Positions 36,059 to 45,320 of a stretch of DNA of 64,000 bases are shown here, piece after piece; the stretch's first letter is position 1, and the number at the start of each line of letters is the position of its first letter. The notes under the pieces are model-generated. The model ran no database searches. It was not told the origin of the DNA and saw only the letters and a list, made by a program, of their open reading frames with translations. A program made the position numbers and the translations under genes. The stretch is from contig NZ_WOTA01000003.1 of NCBI RefSeq assembly GCF_011516825.1, positions 1 through 64,000 of the forward strand. Reading direction: 5' to 3'. Origin of the DNA: Acetobacter oeni (GTDB lineage: Bacteria > Pseudomonadota > Alphaproteobacteria > Acetobacterales > Acetobacteraceae).

Positions 36059-38290
36059 TTACTGAGTAATGCCGAGTGTCGCGTTTTCCGGAATGTCTTT
36101 AGCGTTCCTCCGGGCATCAATTTCGCGCTGATAGGTCTCATTGGCGCGTTTGATGAGGAACTGCCGGATGGATTCGATTTCATCGGGCTTCATCGAGGTA
36201 TCGAAACGATCCATGCCGTAAGCTGTCAGCGCACCGCGTCCTACGACGTTGTAGAATGCATCCTGGTGACGGATGGCGCCGGACCAGCGAAGATCAGGCA
36301 GCACGCCGCCGCCTTCCGCGCCGTCACCATGACAGACCTGGCAGTAAGTCTCGTACTCGAAGTAACCTTTATCGACCACTTTCGCGTCGTACTCAGCTGG
36401 TGGCTTCACGGGCAGGAACCCGAGTGCGTTCATCGGAGGGAGCTTTGCCTTACCGTCAAGCGAGAAGGCCGCGATGTAAGAGTGATTGACCGTCCAGCCC
36501 GATGCACGTGACATGCCACCTGCGGAGAACGGATAGATGCCGCCCCAGCCGACTTCAACCGCAACGAACTGCTTGCCGTTGACCATATAAGTCACAGGCG
36601 GGGCAATAATTCCGCTCTGGGCATTAAAGCGGAACAGATCATTACCATTCGTGGCGTCGTAAGCGTGGAACTCACCTGTCGCCAGTCCCTGGAACAGGAG
36701 ATCGCCGCCTGTGGCCAGGATGCCGCCATTCCACGGACCCTTATGATCCACTTTCCACATGGTTTTCATCTGGACCGGATCCCAGGCAACGATCCAGCCT
36801 TTAAGATCCTTCAGGTAAGCCGTGCGGGCTTCTGGCGTATCCGGCAGGCCGGTTTTGACCATATCCAGTCCGACATTCCAGGAATCCGGATGTGGGGTGA
36901 AGCCGCCAGCCTGGTTTTTGTAGACGAAAGGAATCTGGTGAACCGGAATATAAACCAGTCCGGTTTTCGGGCTGTACGCCATGGACATGAAGTTATGGGC
37001 ACCAAGTGGTCCGGGGATGCCATACCATTCTTTGCCGTTAAGCGTGTAAAGAGCTTCCGGATTGTAGATCGGGCGACCGGTCTTGGGATCCAGGCCGTAA
37101 GCCCAGTTCTCATAAGTGTAGTTGTTGCCCTTGATGAACTGTCCGGTTTTCGCGTCGATCATGTAGAAGAAACCGTTCTTCGGAGCATGAACAATGACGT
37201 GACGGGTTTCACCGTTGATCGGCAGATCAAGCGTCATGATCTGCTGAACTGAAGTGTAATCCCACTGGTCCATCGGGGTTGCCTGGAAATGCCAGACATA
37301 TTCGCCGGTTTCCGGCTTCACAGCGACAATGCTGCCGAGGAACAGGTTATCGCCCTTGCCGTCCGAACGATATTTGTAGTTCCACGGCGAGCCGTTACCG
37401 ACTGCAATGTAGATCAGGTCTGTAACAGGATCATAGACCAGAGAATCCCAGACGGTGCCGCCGCCACCCTGGCGGATCCAGGCACCGGTCGGGCTCCAGG
37501 TCTTGTAAGCCTTGTTCATCAGAACATTGTCGGACGCCGCGTGGTCCGGCTCGTTCTTATTGTTAGGGACCGTATAGAAGCGCCAGTCCAGCTTACCTGT
37601 TTCAGCATCAAATGCTGAAATAAAGCCGCGGGCTCCGAATTCGGAACCGCCATTGCCGATAAGAACCCGGCCTTTCGCAATACGCGGGGCGCCGTCCACG
37701 GTGTAGGAACGCTGCTTACCGAGCGCGCCATCCTGCGGAATGGTGTTAGCACTCCAGACCTGCTTGCCGGTCTTTGCATCAAGAGCGATCAGGCGACCAT
37801 CAAAAGTGCCCACATAGATCTTGCCGTTCCAGTAAGCGATGCCGCGATTAACAGTATCACAGCAGCCTTTATCGGCGATGTTTCCAGGGACTTTCGGGTC
37901 GAATGACCACAGCAGAGCACCGGTATCAGCTTTCAGGGCTCTTACTTTTGACCAGTTGGTCGAGGCGTACATCACGCCATCGATGATCAGGGGGGTGCCC
38001 TCCTGACCACGGTTTGTATCAAGCTCGTTGATCCAGGCCAGCTTCAGATTACCGACGTTTTCGCGGTTAATCTGATCAAGCGGGCTGTAACGCTGCTCTG
38101 AATAGGTGCGACCGTATGTGAGCCAGTTTTCCGGGTGATCGTCCGCGTGGATGATCTGTTGACCGGTGTCGCCCGAAACGTCGGCGGCTCGGGCCGGGGC
38201 AGCGGGCTGGCCCAGGGCTGCAGCAAGGAAAGTTCCTGCCGCGAGAATGCCAAGCAGGGAAGTCCTCTTGGCGGATGCGGGGCGGATCAT
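36059..38290 (-). CDS. adhA: PQQ-dependent alcohol dehydrogenase, quinohaemoprotein subunit
   Basis: 743 residues. A signal peptide (SLLGILAAGTFLAAALGQPAAPARA) leads to an eight-bladed propeller that binds pyrroloquinoline quinone and calcium. The rare vicinal disulfide Cys143-Cys144 (DKGCCDTVNRG) that stacks on PQQ is present, as are several propeller tryptophan-docking repeats. A C-terminal cytochrome c domain carries CQVCH near residue 650. The enzyme oxidises ethanol to acetaldehyde in the periplasm, the defining activity of vinegar bacteria. Its 5' region contains the inverted repeat at 38369-38405. Confidence 0.96.
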   Translation of the reverse strand: MIRPASAKRTSLLGILAAGTFLAAALGQPAAPARAADVSGDTGQQIIHADDHPENWLTYGRTYSEQRYSPLDQINRENVGNLKLAWINELDTNRGQEGTPLIIDGVMYASTNWSKVRALKADTGALLWSFDPKVPGNIADKGCCDTVNRGIAYWNGKIYVGTFDGRLIALDAKTGKQVWSANTIPQDGALGKQRSYTVDGAPRIAKGRVLIGNGGSEFGARGFISAFDAETGKLDWRFYTVPNNKNEPDHAASDNVLMNKAYKTWSPTGAWIRQGGGGTVWDSLVYDPVTDLIYIAVGNGSPWNYKYRSDGKGDNLFLGSIVAVKPETGEYVWHFQATPMDQWDYTSVQQIMTLDLPINGETRHVIVHAPKNGFFYMIDAKTGQFIKGNNYTYENWAYGLDPKTGRPIYNPEALYTLNGKEWYGIPGPLGAHNFMSMAYSPKTGLVYIPVHQIPFVYKNQAGGFTPHPDSWNVGLDMVKTGLPDTPEARTAYLKDLKGWIVAWDPVQMKTMWKVDHKGPWNGGILATGGDLLFQGLATGEFHAYDATNGNDLFRFNAQSGIIAPPVTYMVNGKQFVAVEVGWGGIYPFSAGGMSRASGWTVNHSYIAAFSLDGKAKLPPMNALGFLPVKPPAEYDAKVVDKGYFEYETYCQVCHGDGAEGGGVLPDLRWSGAIRHQDAFYNVVGRGALTAYGMDRFDTSMKPDEIESIRQFLIKRANETYQREIDARRNAKDIPENATLGITQ

Positions 38291-38902
38291 GTCTTACGTC
38301 CTCGACAAATCACTGATTGCAGCTTCAATCGGCAAATCAATGCGGAATTACCGTTGTGCGTCAGTCAGCCCACATGAACTGATCATGTCAATCGTGTCAT
38401 GTGGGGACGCCCTATGCGTCAGATGTGGGGGCTTTCCGGGAAGGTGCATGGATTATTGCGACGTTGCTACTTCTTTTACGGTTGTTGTTGTGCGGTCTGT
38501 GAAGCGCATCTCCGGTCGTCCGCCGGAGTGTTTTTCGCCTTTGTCCCGCTTTCCACCGCCATGTCTGCACGGTGTCCGGCCAGTTTTGCGGAAAAGATTA
38601 TCCGGCAGGATGATGTCCGGTGTCGTTCACTGAAAGCCTGGCTTTGAAACCTGCTCACGGAGGGTTTCAGGAGCTTGCGAAAAGATGTCCTCACAGAAAG
38701 GTGAACGTTATCGGGGTCGGAATGCAGAGAACGCCTGCGGAGAAGATGGACGATAAACGGGAGTCGGTTACCGGGGCGAATGACTCACCTTTAACTATGA
38801 TGAGGGACAGAAACGGGTTACAAAGCAGATGCTTGAAATGCTTGTCTGTCATTCGCATATCGGCAGGCATACCGGTTTTGCCGGCAAACAAGAGGAAACA
38901 TC
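38291..38902. promoter_or_regulatory. 612-base adhA leader/promoter region with inverted repeat
   Basis: Region between the adhA start (reading left) and the Bax inhibitor-1 family gene (reading right). It contains no open frame resembling a known protein. CCCACATGA (38369-38377) and TCATGTGGG (38397-38405) form a perfect 9-bp inverted repeat with a 19-base spacer about 80-115 bases upstream of adhA, suitable for a regulator site or a leader hairpin. The part near 38,800-38,900 should hold the promoter for the rightward gene, but I see no clear -35/-10 pair. Confidence 0.5.
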
Positions 38903-39658
38903 ATGTCATTCAGCGACTTTCGTTCGTCGCCTTCTGCTGTCGGAGCTCCGTCCGCTGCTCTGGATGCCGGTCTTCGTGCCTATATGCTCCGTGTCTATAA
39001 CTGGATGGCTTCCGGCCTGTTGCTCACGGCGTTGGTTGCATATGTCGTCGCCAATACGTCTGTCGGGACATTCTTTTTCCATATGACTGAACGGGGTATT
39101 GCACCGACCGGGCTGGGATGGCTGGCAATGATCGCGCCGCTTGGCTTTGTCATGGTGATGTCTTTTGGAGTGAACCGGCTCTCCCGCTCAGCTGTTCAGG
39201 GCTTGTTCTGGCTGTTTTGTGGCGTAATGGGCGCGAGCCTTGCGAGCATCCTGCTGCTTTATACAGGGGTTTCGGTCGCACGCGTTTTTCTGGTAACGGC
39301 CATCACCTTCGGGGCGACTTCCTTGTGGGGGTACACGACCGGCGCCAATCTGATGCGTTTTCAGTCTTTCCTTACCATGGGACTGATCGGGCTCGTGGTT
39401 GCCGGGCTGGTAAACATGTTCCTGCACAGCCCTGCCTTGTACTTTGTATATAGTGTCGTGGGTGTTGTTTTGTTCACCGGCCTGACAGCGTTCGATACGC
39501 AGCGCATCCGGGCGACGTATCCGCAGTTCGCTTATTACGAAGGTCCGGACCAGGCAGCGAAGCGTGCCGTTTACGATGCTCTTGGGTTGTATCTGAATTT
39601 CATTAATCTGTTTCAGTTCCTTCTGCAGTTTATGGGTACGCGCAGCAACAACAACTGA
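38903..39658 (+). CDS. Bax inhibitor-1/YccA family membrane protein
   Basis: 251 residues with seven hydrophobic helices and the BI-1 family hallmarks: RVYNWMASGLLLTALVAYVV, GLTAFDTQRIRATY near residue 195 and the closing DALGLYLNFINLFQFLLQFM. An SD-like AAGAGGAAA precedes the ATG. In bacteria these proteins interact with FtsH or act as calcium-leak channels; the role here is not known. It stands alone, followed by its own terminator. Confidence 0.92.
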   Translation: MSFSDFRSSPSAVGAPSAALDAGLRAYMLRVYNWMASGLLLTALVAYVVANTSVGTFFFHMTERGIAPTGLGWLAMIAPLGFVMVMSFGVNRLSRSAVQGLFWLFCGVMGASLASILLLYTGVSVARVFLVTAITFGATSLWGYTTGANLMRFQSFLTMGLIGLVVAGLVNMFLHSPALYFVYSVVGVVLFTGLTAFDTQRIRATYPQFAYYEGPDQAAKRAVYDALGLYLNFINLFQFLLQFMGTRSNNN

Positions 39659-40164
39659 CCTGCTGTAATTCTGGCGGAAGTCGCCGCGACTCTGAATCCG
39701 GTCTCCTGGTGGGGGCCGGATTTTTTTTGACTGATGCTAATTCCGAAGAATGAGTTATGTCGGAATTATGCGTGTCGCCGTCGCGTGAGGCGCATGGCCA
39801 GGCCAAAAAATAAGACTTATTCATTTCGGTGATGACTGGATATGATCTTTACGTGATCTTCCCGGCAGAGCAAAAATCCCATGATTCCTGTAGAAAACGT
39901 GCTTTGAAAACGCCCCTGGGAAATAATAAGAAATATTCCGTGAACACTTGTCTGTGACTTCCTGCCGGGCGGATAAGAAGCAATCGGGTGATCAAGCTTT
40001 GTTTCACGGATTGTGGTAACAAGCTTGTGGGATTATTGAATCGCCGTAATGCAGTGCGGTCGCTGTGTCCGATGGATGATGCCTGAGGAACCGAGCGAGT
40101 GTGTTGTGAGAGCGGGGCCTGTTTTAGCGAGGCTTTTGAGTATGTCAGAACCGAGGGACGTACG
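39659..40164. promoter_or_regulatory. 506-base region upstream of the quinol oxidase operon
   Basis: After the terminator at 39695-39728 there is a 9-bp inverted repeat TAATTCCGA (39738-39746) / TCGGAATTA (39760-39768) with a 13-base spacer. The remainder to 40164 is non-coding as far as I can judge and should hold the promoter of the quinol oxidase operon. An in-frame extension of the first subunit back to 40099 is not supported by the lipoprotein signal. Confidence 0.45.
39695..39728 (+). terminator. Terminator after Bax inhibitor-1 gene
   Basis: AATCCGG (39695-39701) pairs with CCGGATT (39716-39722), and the right arm runs into a stretch of eight T. It lies 37 bases past the stop codon. 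Confidence 0.85.
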
Positions 40165-41088
40165 ATGAGAACTAAGTACCTGAAGGGGGCAGCCAGACTG
40201 GCTGGTCTTGCTTCGGTGCTTCCACTGGCGGGGTGTGAACTTGACACCCTCCAGCCGTCAGGGCCGGTGGGAGACCAAATTAAACATCTGATTGTCGTAT
40301 CGACGATCGCCATGCTCATTGTGGTTGTCCCGACAATCATCTTGGTATGTTATTTTGCCTGGAAGTACCGGGCCTCTAACACGGAAGCTGAATATCTTCC
40401 GAAATGGAGCCACTCGAACAAGATTGAAGTCGCGATCTGGGGTATCCCGACGGTCATCATCGCGTTCCTGGCGGTTATCACCTATCAGACCTGTCATTCT
40501 CTGGATCCGTATCGTCCGCTGGATGAAGAGGCCCAGACAAAGCCGCTTAATGTTGAAGTGGTGGCGCTGGACTGGAAGTGGCTCTTTATCTACCCGGATG
40601 AAGGCATCGCAACGGTCAACCAGCTTGCGATTCCGGTTAATCAGCCGGTTCATTTTGTGATCACTTCCGATTCAGTGATGAACTCATTTTTCATCCCGCG
40701 TCTCGGTTCTATGATTTACGCTATGGCTGGCATGCAGACGCAGCTTCACCTGATGGCCAGCGAGCCTGGCGATTATCTGGGTGAGTCGTCGAATTACAGT
40801 GGCCGTGGTTTTTCGGACATGAGATTCCGTACGCTTGCGATGCCGCAGGATCAGTATAACGCCTGGGTTGAGAAGGTGCGTTCTTCTTCTGATCAGCTCG
40901 ACGGTCAGACATATGCCAGGCTTGCTGCGCCGAGTGAGGCTGAGCCGGTGAAGTACTTCTCGCATGTCGAGGGCAACCTCTTCGATACGATTGTCGCGAA
41001 GTATAATAACGGCATGGTCATGGACAAAAGCACGGGCAAAATGATCCACGTTCAGTCCGCAATGTCCGACATGAACATGAAGGAGTAG
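40165..41088 (+). CDS. cyoA: Cytochrome bo3/ba3-type quinol oxidase subunit II
   Basis: 307 residues from ATG 40165. The lipobox LPLAGC makes Cys24 the likely lipidated residue. Two transmembrane helices (about 48-72 and 92-112) precede a periplasmic cupredoxin domain. The domain lacks the CuA-binding Cys/His set of cytochrome c oxidases (DSVMNSFFIPRLGSMIYAMA, then NYSGRGFSDMRF), so quinol is the electron donor. In Acetobacter literature this gene corresponds to the cyaBACD/cyoBACD nomenclature; I use the E. coli symbol. It is the first gene of a tight four-gene operon. Confidence 0.94.
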   Translation: MRTKYLKGAARLAGLASVLPLAGCELDTLQPSGPVGDQIKHLIVVSTIAMLIVVVPTIILVCYFAWKYRASNTEAEYLPKWSHSNKIEVAIWGIPTVIIAFLAVITYQTCHSLDPYRPLDEEAQTKPLNVEVVALDWKWLFIYPDEGIATVNQLAIPVNQPVHFVITSDSVMNSFFIPRLGSMIYAMAGMQTQLHLMASEPGDYLGESSNYSGRGFSDMRFRTLAMPQDQYNAWVEKVRSSSDQLDGQTYARLAAPSEAEPVKYFSHVEGNLFDTIVAKYNNGMVMDKSTGKMIHVQSAMSDMNMKE

Positions 41089-41094
41089 GATCTA

Positions 41095-43086
41095 ATGCTA
41101 GGGAGATTATCATTCGCGGATATCCCCGTGGATGTGCCGATCCTTGTCGGTACATTCCTTGGGGTCGCGGTTATTGGTATCACGGTCCTCGGCCTGATTA
41201 CCTATTACGGCAAATGGGGCTATCTCTGGAAAGAGTGGTTTACCTCTGTCGATCATAAGCGTCTTGCGGTCATGTATGTCGTTGTCGGCCTGCTGGCTCT
41301 GGCACGCGGATTTGCTGATGCTATCATGATGCGTACGCAGCTTGCGCTGGCTTACGCAGGTAACCCCGGCTATCTGCCACCACACCATTACGATCAGATC
41401 TTCTCCGCTCATGGAACGATCATGATCTTCTTTATGGCGATGGTGATCATGACGGCACTGTTCAACCTCGTTGTGCCTCTCCAGATTGGTGCGCGTGACG
41501 TTGCTTTTCCGTTCCTGAACAATCTGAGCTTCTGGATGACAACGGTCGCATTCGTGCTGATCAACGTGTCCCTGTTCATCGGTGAGTTCTCACAGTGCGG
41601 CTGGCTGGCTTATCCGCCTCTGTCCGAAGCGCAGTTCAGTCCGGGTGTGGGTGTTGATTACTACATTCTGGCTGTTCAGATTTCCGGTGTTGGCACCCTG
41701 CTGACGGGCGTGAACTTCTTTGTCACGATCGTTAAGATGCGTGCGCCTGGCATGACCTGGATGAAGCTGCCGGTTTTCTGCTGGACGGCTCTTTGCGCCT
41801 GCGTGCTCATCATGGTGGCGTTCCCGGTTCTGACTGTTGCGGTTGCCCTGCTTGGTCTTGACCGTTTTCTCGGGATGCACTTCTTCACCAACGATGGTGG
41901 CGGCAACCAGATGCTCTACCTGGATCTGATCTGGGCCTGGGGTCATCCGGAAGTTTATATTCTCATCATTCCGGCGTTCGGTGTGTTCTCGGAAGTTGTT
42001 CCAACCTTTTCGGAAAAGCCTCTCTTCGGCTACGCGACAATGGTCTACGCAACCTGCGCGATCATGGTTCTGTCATTCCTTGTCTGGGTTCACCACTTCT
42101 TCACGATGGGCGCGGGTGCTGACGTCAATGCCTTCTTCGGCATCATGACGATGATCATCTCGATCCCGACGGGCGTTAAGCTGTTTAACTGGATGTTCAC
42201 CATGTACAAAGGGCGTGTCGAATTTCACGCTACAATGTACTGGGCCATCGGCTTCATGATTACCTTCTCCATCGGCGGCATGACCGGCGTGATGATGGCG
42301 ATCCCGGCAGCCGACTTTGTTCTTCATAACAGTCTGTTCCTGATCGCTCACTTCCATAACGTCATCATCGGTGGTGTTTACTTCGGCTACGTTTGCGGCA
42401 TGAATTTCTGGGCTCCGAAGGCTCTGGGCTTCAAGTTCAACGAAGCATGGGGCAAGCGGGCCTTCTGGTGCTGGTTTATCGGCTTCTATTTTGCTTTCGT
42501 GCCGCTTTATGTGCTCGGTTTCGATGGCATGACCCGCCGTATGAACCACTATGACAACCCGAACTGGTATCCTTGGCTTCTGGTTGCCGAAGTCGGCGCT
42601 GTCATGATCTTCTTTGGTATCGTCTGTCAGGTAACGCAGATCTATGTCTCGATCCGTGACCGTAATCTGCCGGGCAATGTCGACGTAACAGGAGATCCGT
42701 GGAACGCGCGGTCACTGGAATGGTCAACCTCGTCACCTCCTCCTCCGTACAATTTCGCTATCATCCCTCATATCCATGAGCTTGATGCGTTCATGCACGA
42801 TAAGGAGAACGGGATCGATACGAGACATGCGGGCGGACCTTATGCTCCGATCCACATGCCGAAGAACACAGCTGCCGGGTTCTTTATCGGTGCCTTCAGC
42901 TTCACTCTCGGCTTCGGATTGATCTGGTACATCTGGTGGCTTGCTGCCATCTCTCTGGTCGGCGTTATCGCGACCGTGATTGCACGCAGTGCAAATCATG
43001 ACGTGGATTACTACATCCCGGCTGAGGAGGTTGCGCGGATCGAGAATGAGCACTCCCGCAAACTTATGGCACAGGCGGCTGAGTAA
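41095..43086 (+). CDS. cyoB: Cytochrome bo3/ba3-type quinol oxidase subunit I
   Basis: 663 residues, about 15 membrane helices. The haem-copper core is complete: [11 protein letters not shown] (low-spin haem ligand), [17 protein letters not shown] (CuB His and the crosslinked Tyr), [10 protein letters not shown] (two CuB His) and [13 protein letters not shown] (haem ligands). This subunit reduces oxygen and pumps protons. Haem type (b/o or b/a) cannot be told from sequence. Starts 6 bases after subunit II and its stop overlaps the subunit III start by one base. Confidence 0.96.
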   Translation: MLGRLSFADIPVDVPILVGTFLGVAVIGITVLGLITYYGKWGYLWKEWFTSVDHKRLAVMYVVVGLLALARGFADAIMMRTQLALAYAGNPGYLPPHHYDQIFSAHGTIMIFFMAMVIMTALFNLVVPLQIGARDVAFPFLNNLSFWMTTVAFVLINVSLFIGEFSQCGWLAYPPLSEAQFSPGVGVDYYILAVQISGVGTLLTGVNFFVTIVKMRAPGMTWMKLPVFCWTALCACVLIMVAFPVLTVAVALLGLDRFLGMHFFTNDGGGNQMLYLDLIWAWGHPEVYILIIPAFGVFSEVVPTFSEKPLFGYATMVYATCAIMVLSFLVWVHHFFTMGAGADVNAFFGIMTMIISIPTGVKLFNWMFTMYKGRVEFHATMYWAIGFMITFSIGGMTGVMMAIPAADFVLHNSLFLIAHFHNVIIGGVYFGYVCGMNFWAPKALGFKFNEAWGKRAFWCWFIGFYFAFVPLYVLGFDGMTRRMNHYDNPNWYPWLLVAEVGAVMIFFGIVCQVTQIYVSIRDRNLPGNVDVTGDPWNARSLEWSTSSPPPPYNFAIIPHIHELDAFMHDKENGIDTRHAGGPYAPIHMPKNTAAGFFIGAFSFTLGFGLIWYIWWLAAISLVGVIATVIARSANHDVDYYIPAEEVARIENEHSRKLMAQAAE

Positions 43087-43691
43087 TGGCGCACGACACA
43101 ACTACTGCTGACGCACACGCGGAGCACGAACACCACGAGTTACCCACGGTGTTCGGGTTCTGGGTGTATCTGATGACGGACTGCATCATCTTCGGATCGT
43201 TGTTTGCCGTCTTCGCGGTCCTTCATAATCAGTTTGACGGAGGACCTACAGGTAAAGAGTTGTTCGAGATTTCGGGGCTGGCGCTGGAAACAGCGCTCCT
43301 CCTGATCTCGAGCATTACCTATGGTTTCGGTATGATCGCTGCCCATAAGGGCGAGGTTAAATCAGTCATGATGTGGCTGGCCGTAACCTTCTTCCTTGGG
43401 CTTGGGTTCGTGTTCCTTGAAGTCAAGGAATTCGCTCACATGATTGCCGAGGGTGCCGGACCTGATCGCAGCGCCTTCCTCTCGGCATTCTTTACGCTGG
43501 TGTCTACGCATGGTCTGCATGTCAGCTGCGGTCTGATCTGGATCGTAACGCTGATCGTTCAGCTTGCCGGTACCACGGCGATTCCTGAGCGCATGATGAA
43601 TAAGCTCACAATGCTGAGCCTGTTCTGGCACTTCCTCGACATCGTGTGGATCTGTGTGTTCACCTATGTCTATCTGGCGAGCATGATCTGA
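43086..43691 (+). CDS. cyoC: Cytochrome bo3/ba3-type quinol oxidase subunit III
   Basis: 201 residues with five membrane helices, matching the CyoC/CoxC family: FGFWVYLMTDCIIFGSLFAVFAV-type first helix, LLLISSITYGFGM, FLGLGFVFLEVKEF, and STHGLHVSCGLIWI near residue 138. It overlaps subunits I and IV by one base each, so the operon is translationally coupled. His-rich N-terminus (HAEHEHHE) is unremarkable for the family. Confidence 0.94.
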   Translation: MAHDTTTADAHAEHEHHELPTVFGFWVYLMTDCIIFGSLFAVFAVLHNQFDGGPTGKELFEISGLALETALLLISSITYGFGMIAAHKGEVKSVMMWLAVTFFLGLGFVFLEVKEFAHMIAEGAGPDRSAFLSAFFTLVSTHGLHVSCGLIWIVTLIVQLAGTTAIPERMMNKLTMLSLFWHFLDIVWICVFTYVYLASMI

Positions 43692-44023
43692 TGAGTACTG
43701 ACCATTCAGCCCATTCTGAGTCCGGACACGGCGGTGCAGGTGCCTATGCTATTGGCTTTGTTCTTGCCGTAATCCTGACGGCTGCGTCCTTCATGATTGT
43801 CATGGGGCACAGCCTTTCTCCTTCGGGGACGCTTATGGCGATCTCCGTGCTGGCAGCGATTCAGGTGGTTGTTCACCTGATTTTCTTCCTGCACATGAAC
43901 ACGACAGCAGAGGCTAAGTGGAATAATAATGTGTTCCTCTTTACTCTGATGTTTGTGGCTATCTTTATTGTTGGTACGCTGTTCATCATGGACAACACTG
44001 CCGCACATATGATGTCGCGCTAA
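43691..44023 (+). CDS. cyoD: Cytochrome bo3/ba3-type quinol oxidase subunit IV
   Basis: 110 residues from ATG 43691, which overlaps the subunit III stop. Three hydrophobic helices, with GFVLAVILTAASFMIVMG and VVVHLIFFLHMNT characteristic of CyoD. It helps assembly of the CuB site. Last gene of the operon, followed by a strong terminator. Confidence 0.93.
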   Translation: MSTDHSAHSESGHGGAGAYAIGFVLAVILTAASFMIVMGHSLSPSGTLMAISVLAAIQVVVHLIFFLHMNTTAEAKWNNNVFLFTLMFVAIFIVGTLFIMDNTAAHMMSR

Positions 44024-44063
44024 TATTTCCTGACCGAATTGCCTGTGCGGTTCGGTTGAGGTT

Positions 44064-44113
44064 CACAAAAAAGCCCCGGCGAGGAAATCATCCTCTGTCG
44101 GGGCTTTTTTGTG
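44064..44113 (+). terminator. Terminator of the quinol oxidase operon
   Basis: CACAAAAAAGCCCCG (44064-44078) pairs with CGGGGCTTTTTTGTG (44099-44113), with an inner GAGGA/TCCTC stem. The right arm contains six T. It lies 41 bases after the cyoD stop. Confidence 0.92.
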
Positions 44114-44302
44114 CCGGCCTGGGTTGAGAGTCCGACTCACTATGGTTCGAAGTGGTTGGCTGCAGGCGGCTCAGTTTATATGGCAGAAACTGCGCAGCGC
44201 AGACGGCACTATTTAATTTACGTGAACAAAAATTATCGAAGCTTCAGGAAAACCGGAATGTAATTCTGAATATTTTACAGAATTGAATACGGCGAAAGTC
44301 CG

Positions 44303-44335
44303 GAAAAACCAGCCTGAAATGCTCTCTGGTTTTTC
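44303..44335 (-). terminator. Probable terminator downstream of ferredoxin gene
   Basis: GAAAAACCAG (44303-44312) and CTGGTTTTTC (44326-44335) form a perfect 10-bp stem with a 13-base loop. The T-run lies inside the distal arm on either strand, so it may act in both directions. It is about 90 bases past the ferredoxin stop. Confidence 0.6.
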
Positions 44336-44426
44336 ATCCTGAGTAAATATTCTTCAAAGTCTGATCGCTACAGCTTGTCGGACAGGCAGAATTTTAGCTG
44401 CCGCCCGACCGCCATTATTCGTTGTT

Positions 44427-44765
44427 TCAGTCTTTATGAGGCTCGCTGGAAAGCTGCTCTTTTTTGCCAGGCTTGTCTTTCCATTCCTCAGCGTCTGCAG
44501 GGGGTGTCCCCTTACGGGTAATGTTTGGCCATGCCTCAGAATATTTTGCGTTAATTTCCGCCCATGCGGCAGCGCGGTCGTCGCTGTCGGGGAAAATAGC
44601 TTCGGCCGGGCATTCAGGCTCGCACACACCGCAATCGATGCACTCGTCAGGATTAATGACGAGGAAATTCTCACCGGCGTAAAAACAGTCCACCGGGCAG
44701 ACTTCCACGCAATCCATGAACTTGCAGCGAATGCAGTTTTCAGTGACCACGTAGGTCATCGGCAT
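44427..44765 (-). CDS. fdxA: 7Fe-type ferredoxin FdxA
   Basis: 112 residues, start [20 protein letters not shown] as in FdxA of Azotobacter and Alphaproteobacteria. Cysteines 11, 14, 19, 23 and 27 and 42, 45, 48 and 52 provide one 3Fe-4S and one 4Fe-4S cluster in the usual CxxC...CP arrangement. The C-terminal 50 residues are the charged tail of this subfamily. It is a soluble low-potential electron carrier whose partner is unknown. A TTCGAC-TAG-GTCGAA palindrome (44782-44796) lies just upstream. Confidence 0.94.
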   Translation of the reverse strand: MPMTYVVTENCIRCKFMDCVEVCPVDCFYAGENFLVINPDECIDCGVCEPECPAEAIFPDSDDRAAAWAEINAKYSEAWPNITRKGTPPADAEEWKDKPGKKEQLSSEPHKD

Positions 44766-45320
44766 CTCCGATCATCAGAAGTTCGACTAGGTCGAAATTG
44801 AAACTGCGCGGATCAGCTGACCCGTTGCGCATAGGCTGGCGCGCAGATATGCGGGCGTTTTCATGATGAAGCAAGTCATCACGCTGTAAGTTCTGACGAT
44901 TGTCTCTTTCGGAACCTGCTGAATCATGACAGTGGGAGGCATGCTGGCAAAATGCAAGGTGAGGTTGTTCGGATTACCGTTTCTGCAGGTTACGGAATCG
45001 CCTGACGGCTACTGTGCAGGGTCATGCATTTCCTGGAAATGAGTCTGCGGAAGATGAAATGTGGGCTTTGCTGCACGATGAAGCGCGCGCCTTTGTTTCA
45101 TTAAATATATGGTCCTGTTCTGTCCGAGCCAGGCGGAAGGGCACGCCCTTGAACCGCAGTCCGTTAATAAACAGACCAATTTCTAAAAGCCGCCGGCCTT
45201 TGGGGGGCAGGGCAAAGCTCTGAGAAAAGCAGCAATGGCTAAAGCGCAGAAAGGCACGGTTTTTCGCGTCTGCCGGTGGATCTGATCAATGGCGCGCTGA
45301 TGACAGTAAACAGCGGAATT
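44766..45320. other. 555-base gap between ferredoxin and helicase genes
   Basis: In many Alphaproteobacteria a small S4-domain RNA-binding protein gene lies between the helicase and fdxA; I looked for the S4 pattern in the - strand frames and did not find it. An unrecognised frame on the - strand (about 45,030-45,290, containing INGLRFKGVPFRLARTEQ) lacks a good start and any family match. The palindrome at 44782-44796 is the only clear signal and may act in the fdxA promoter. Confidence 0.45.

Larger units (their letters stand above)
44024..44426. other. 403-base region between quinol oxidase operon and ferredoxin
   Basis: Contains the oxidase terminator, an AT-rich stretch with a small inverted repeat AATTCTG (44262-44268) / CAGAATT (44278-44284), and the hairpin at 44303-44335. 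No gene is recognisable. A GGTTCGA near 44,144 resembles a tRNA T-loop but no cloverleaf can be drawn around it. Confidence 0.45.

Noticed and set aside
38620..39000. 126-codon frame before the Bax inhibitor-1 gene
   Set aside because: No similarity to any family, no good ribosome site and overlap with the real start; kept as non-coding.
44101..44170. Possible tRNA gene, because GGTTCGA looks like a T-loop
   Set aside because: No acceptor, D-stem or anticodon stem can be drawn around it, and there is no CCA end.
45014..45223. 69-codon + strand frame in the helicase-ferredoxin gap
   Set aside because: No conserved pattern or start signal; the - strand frames there were also examined without a match.
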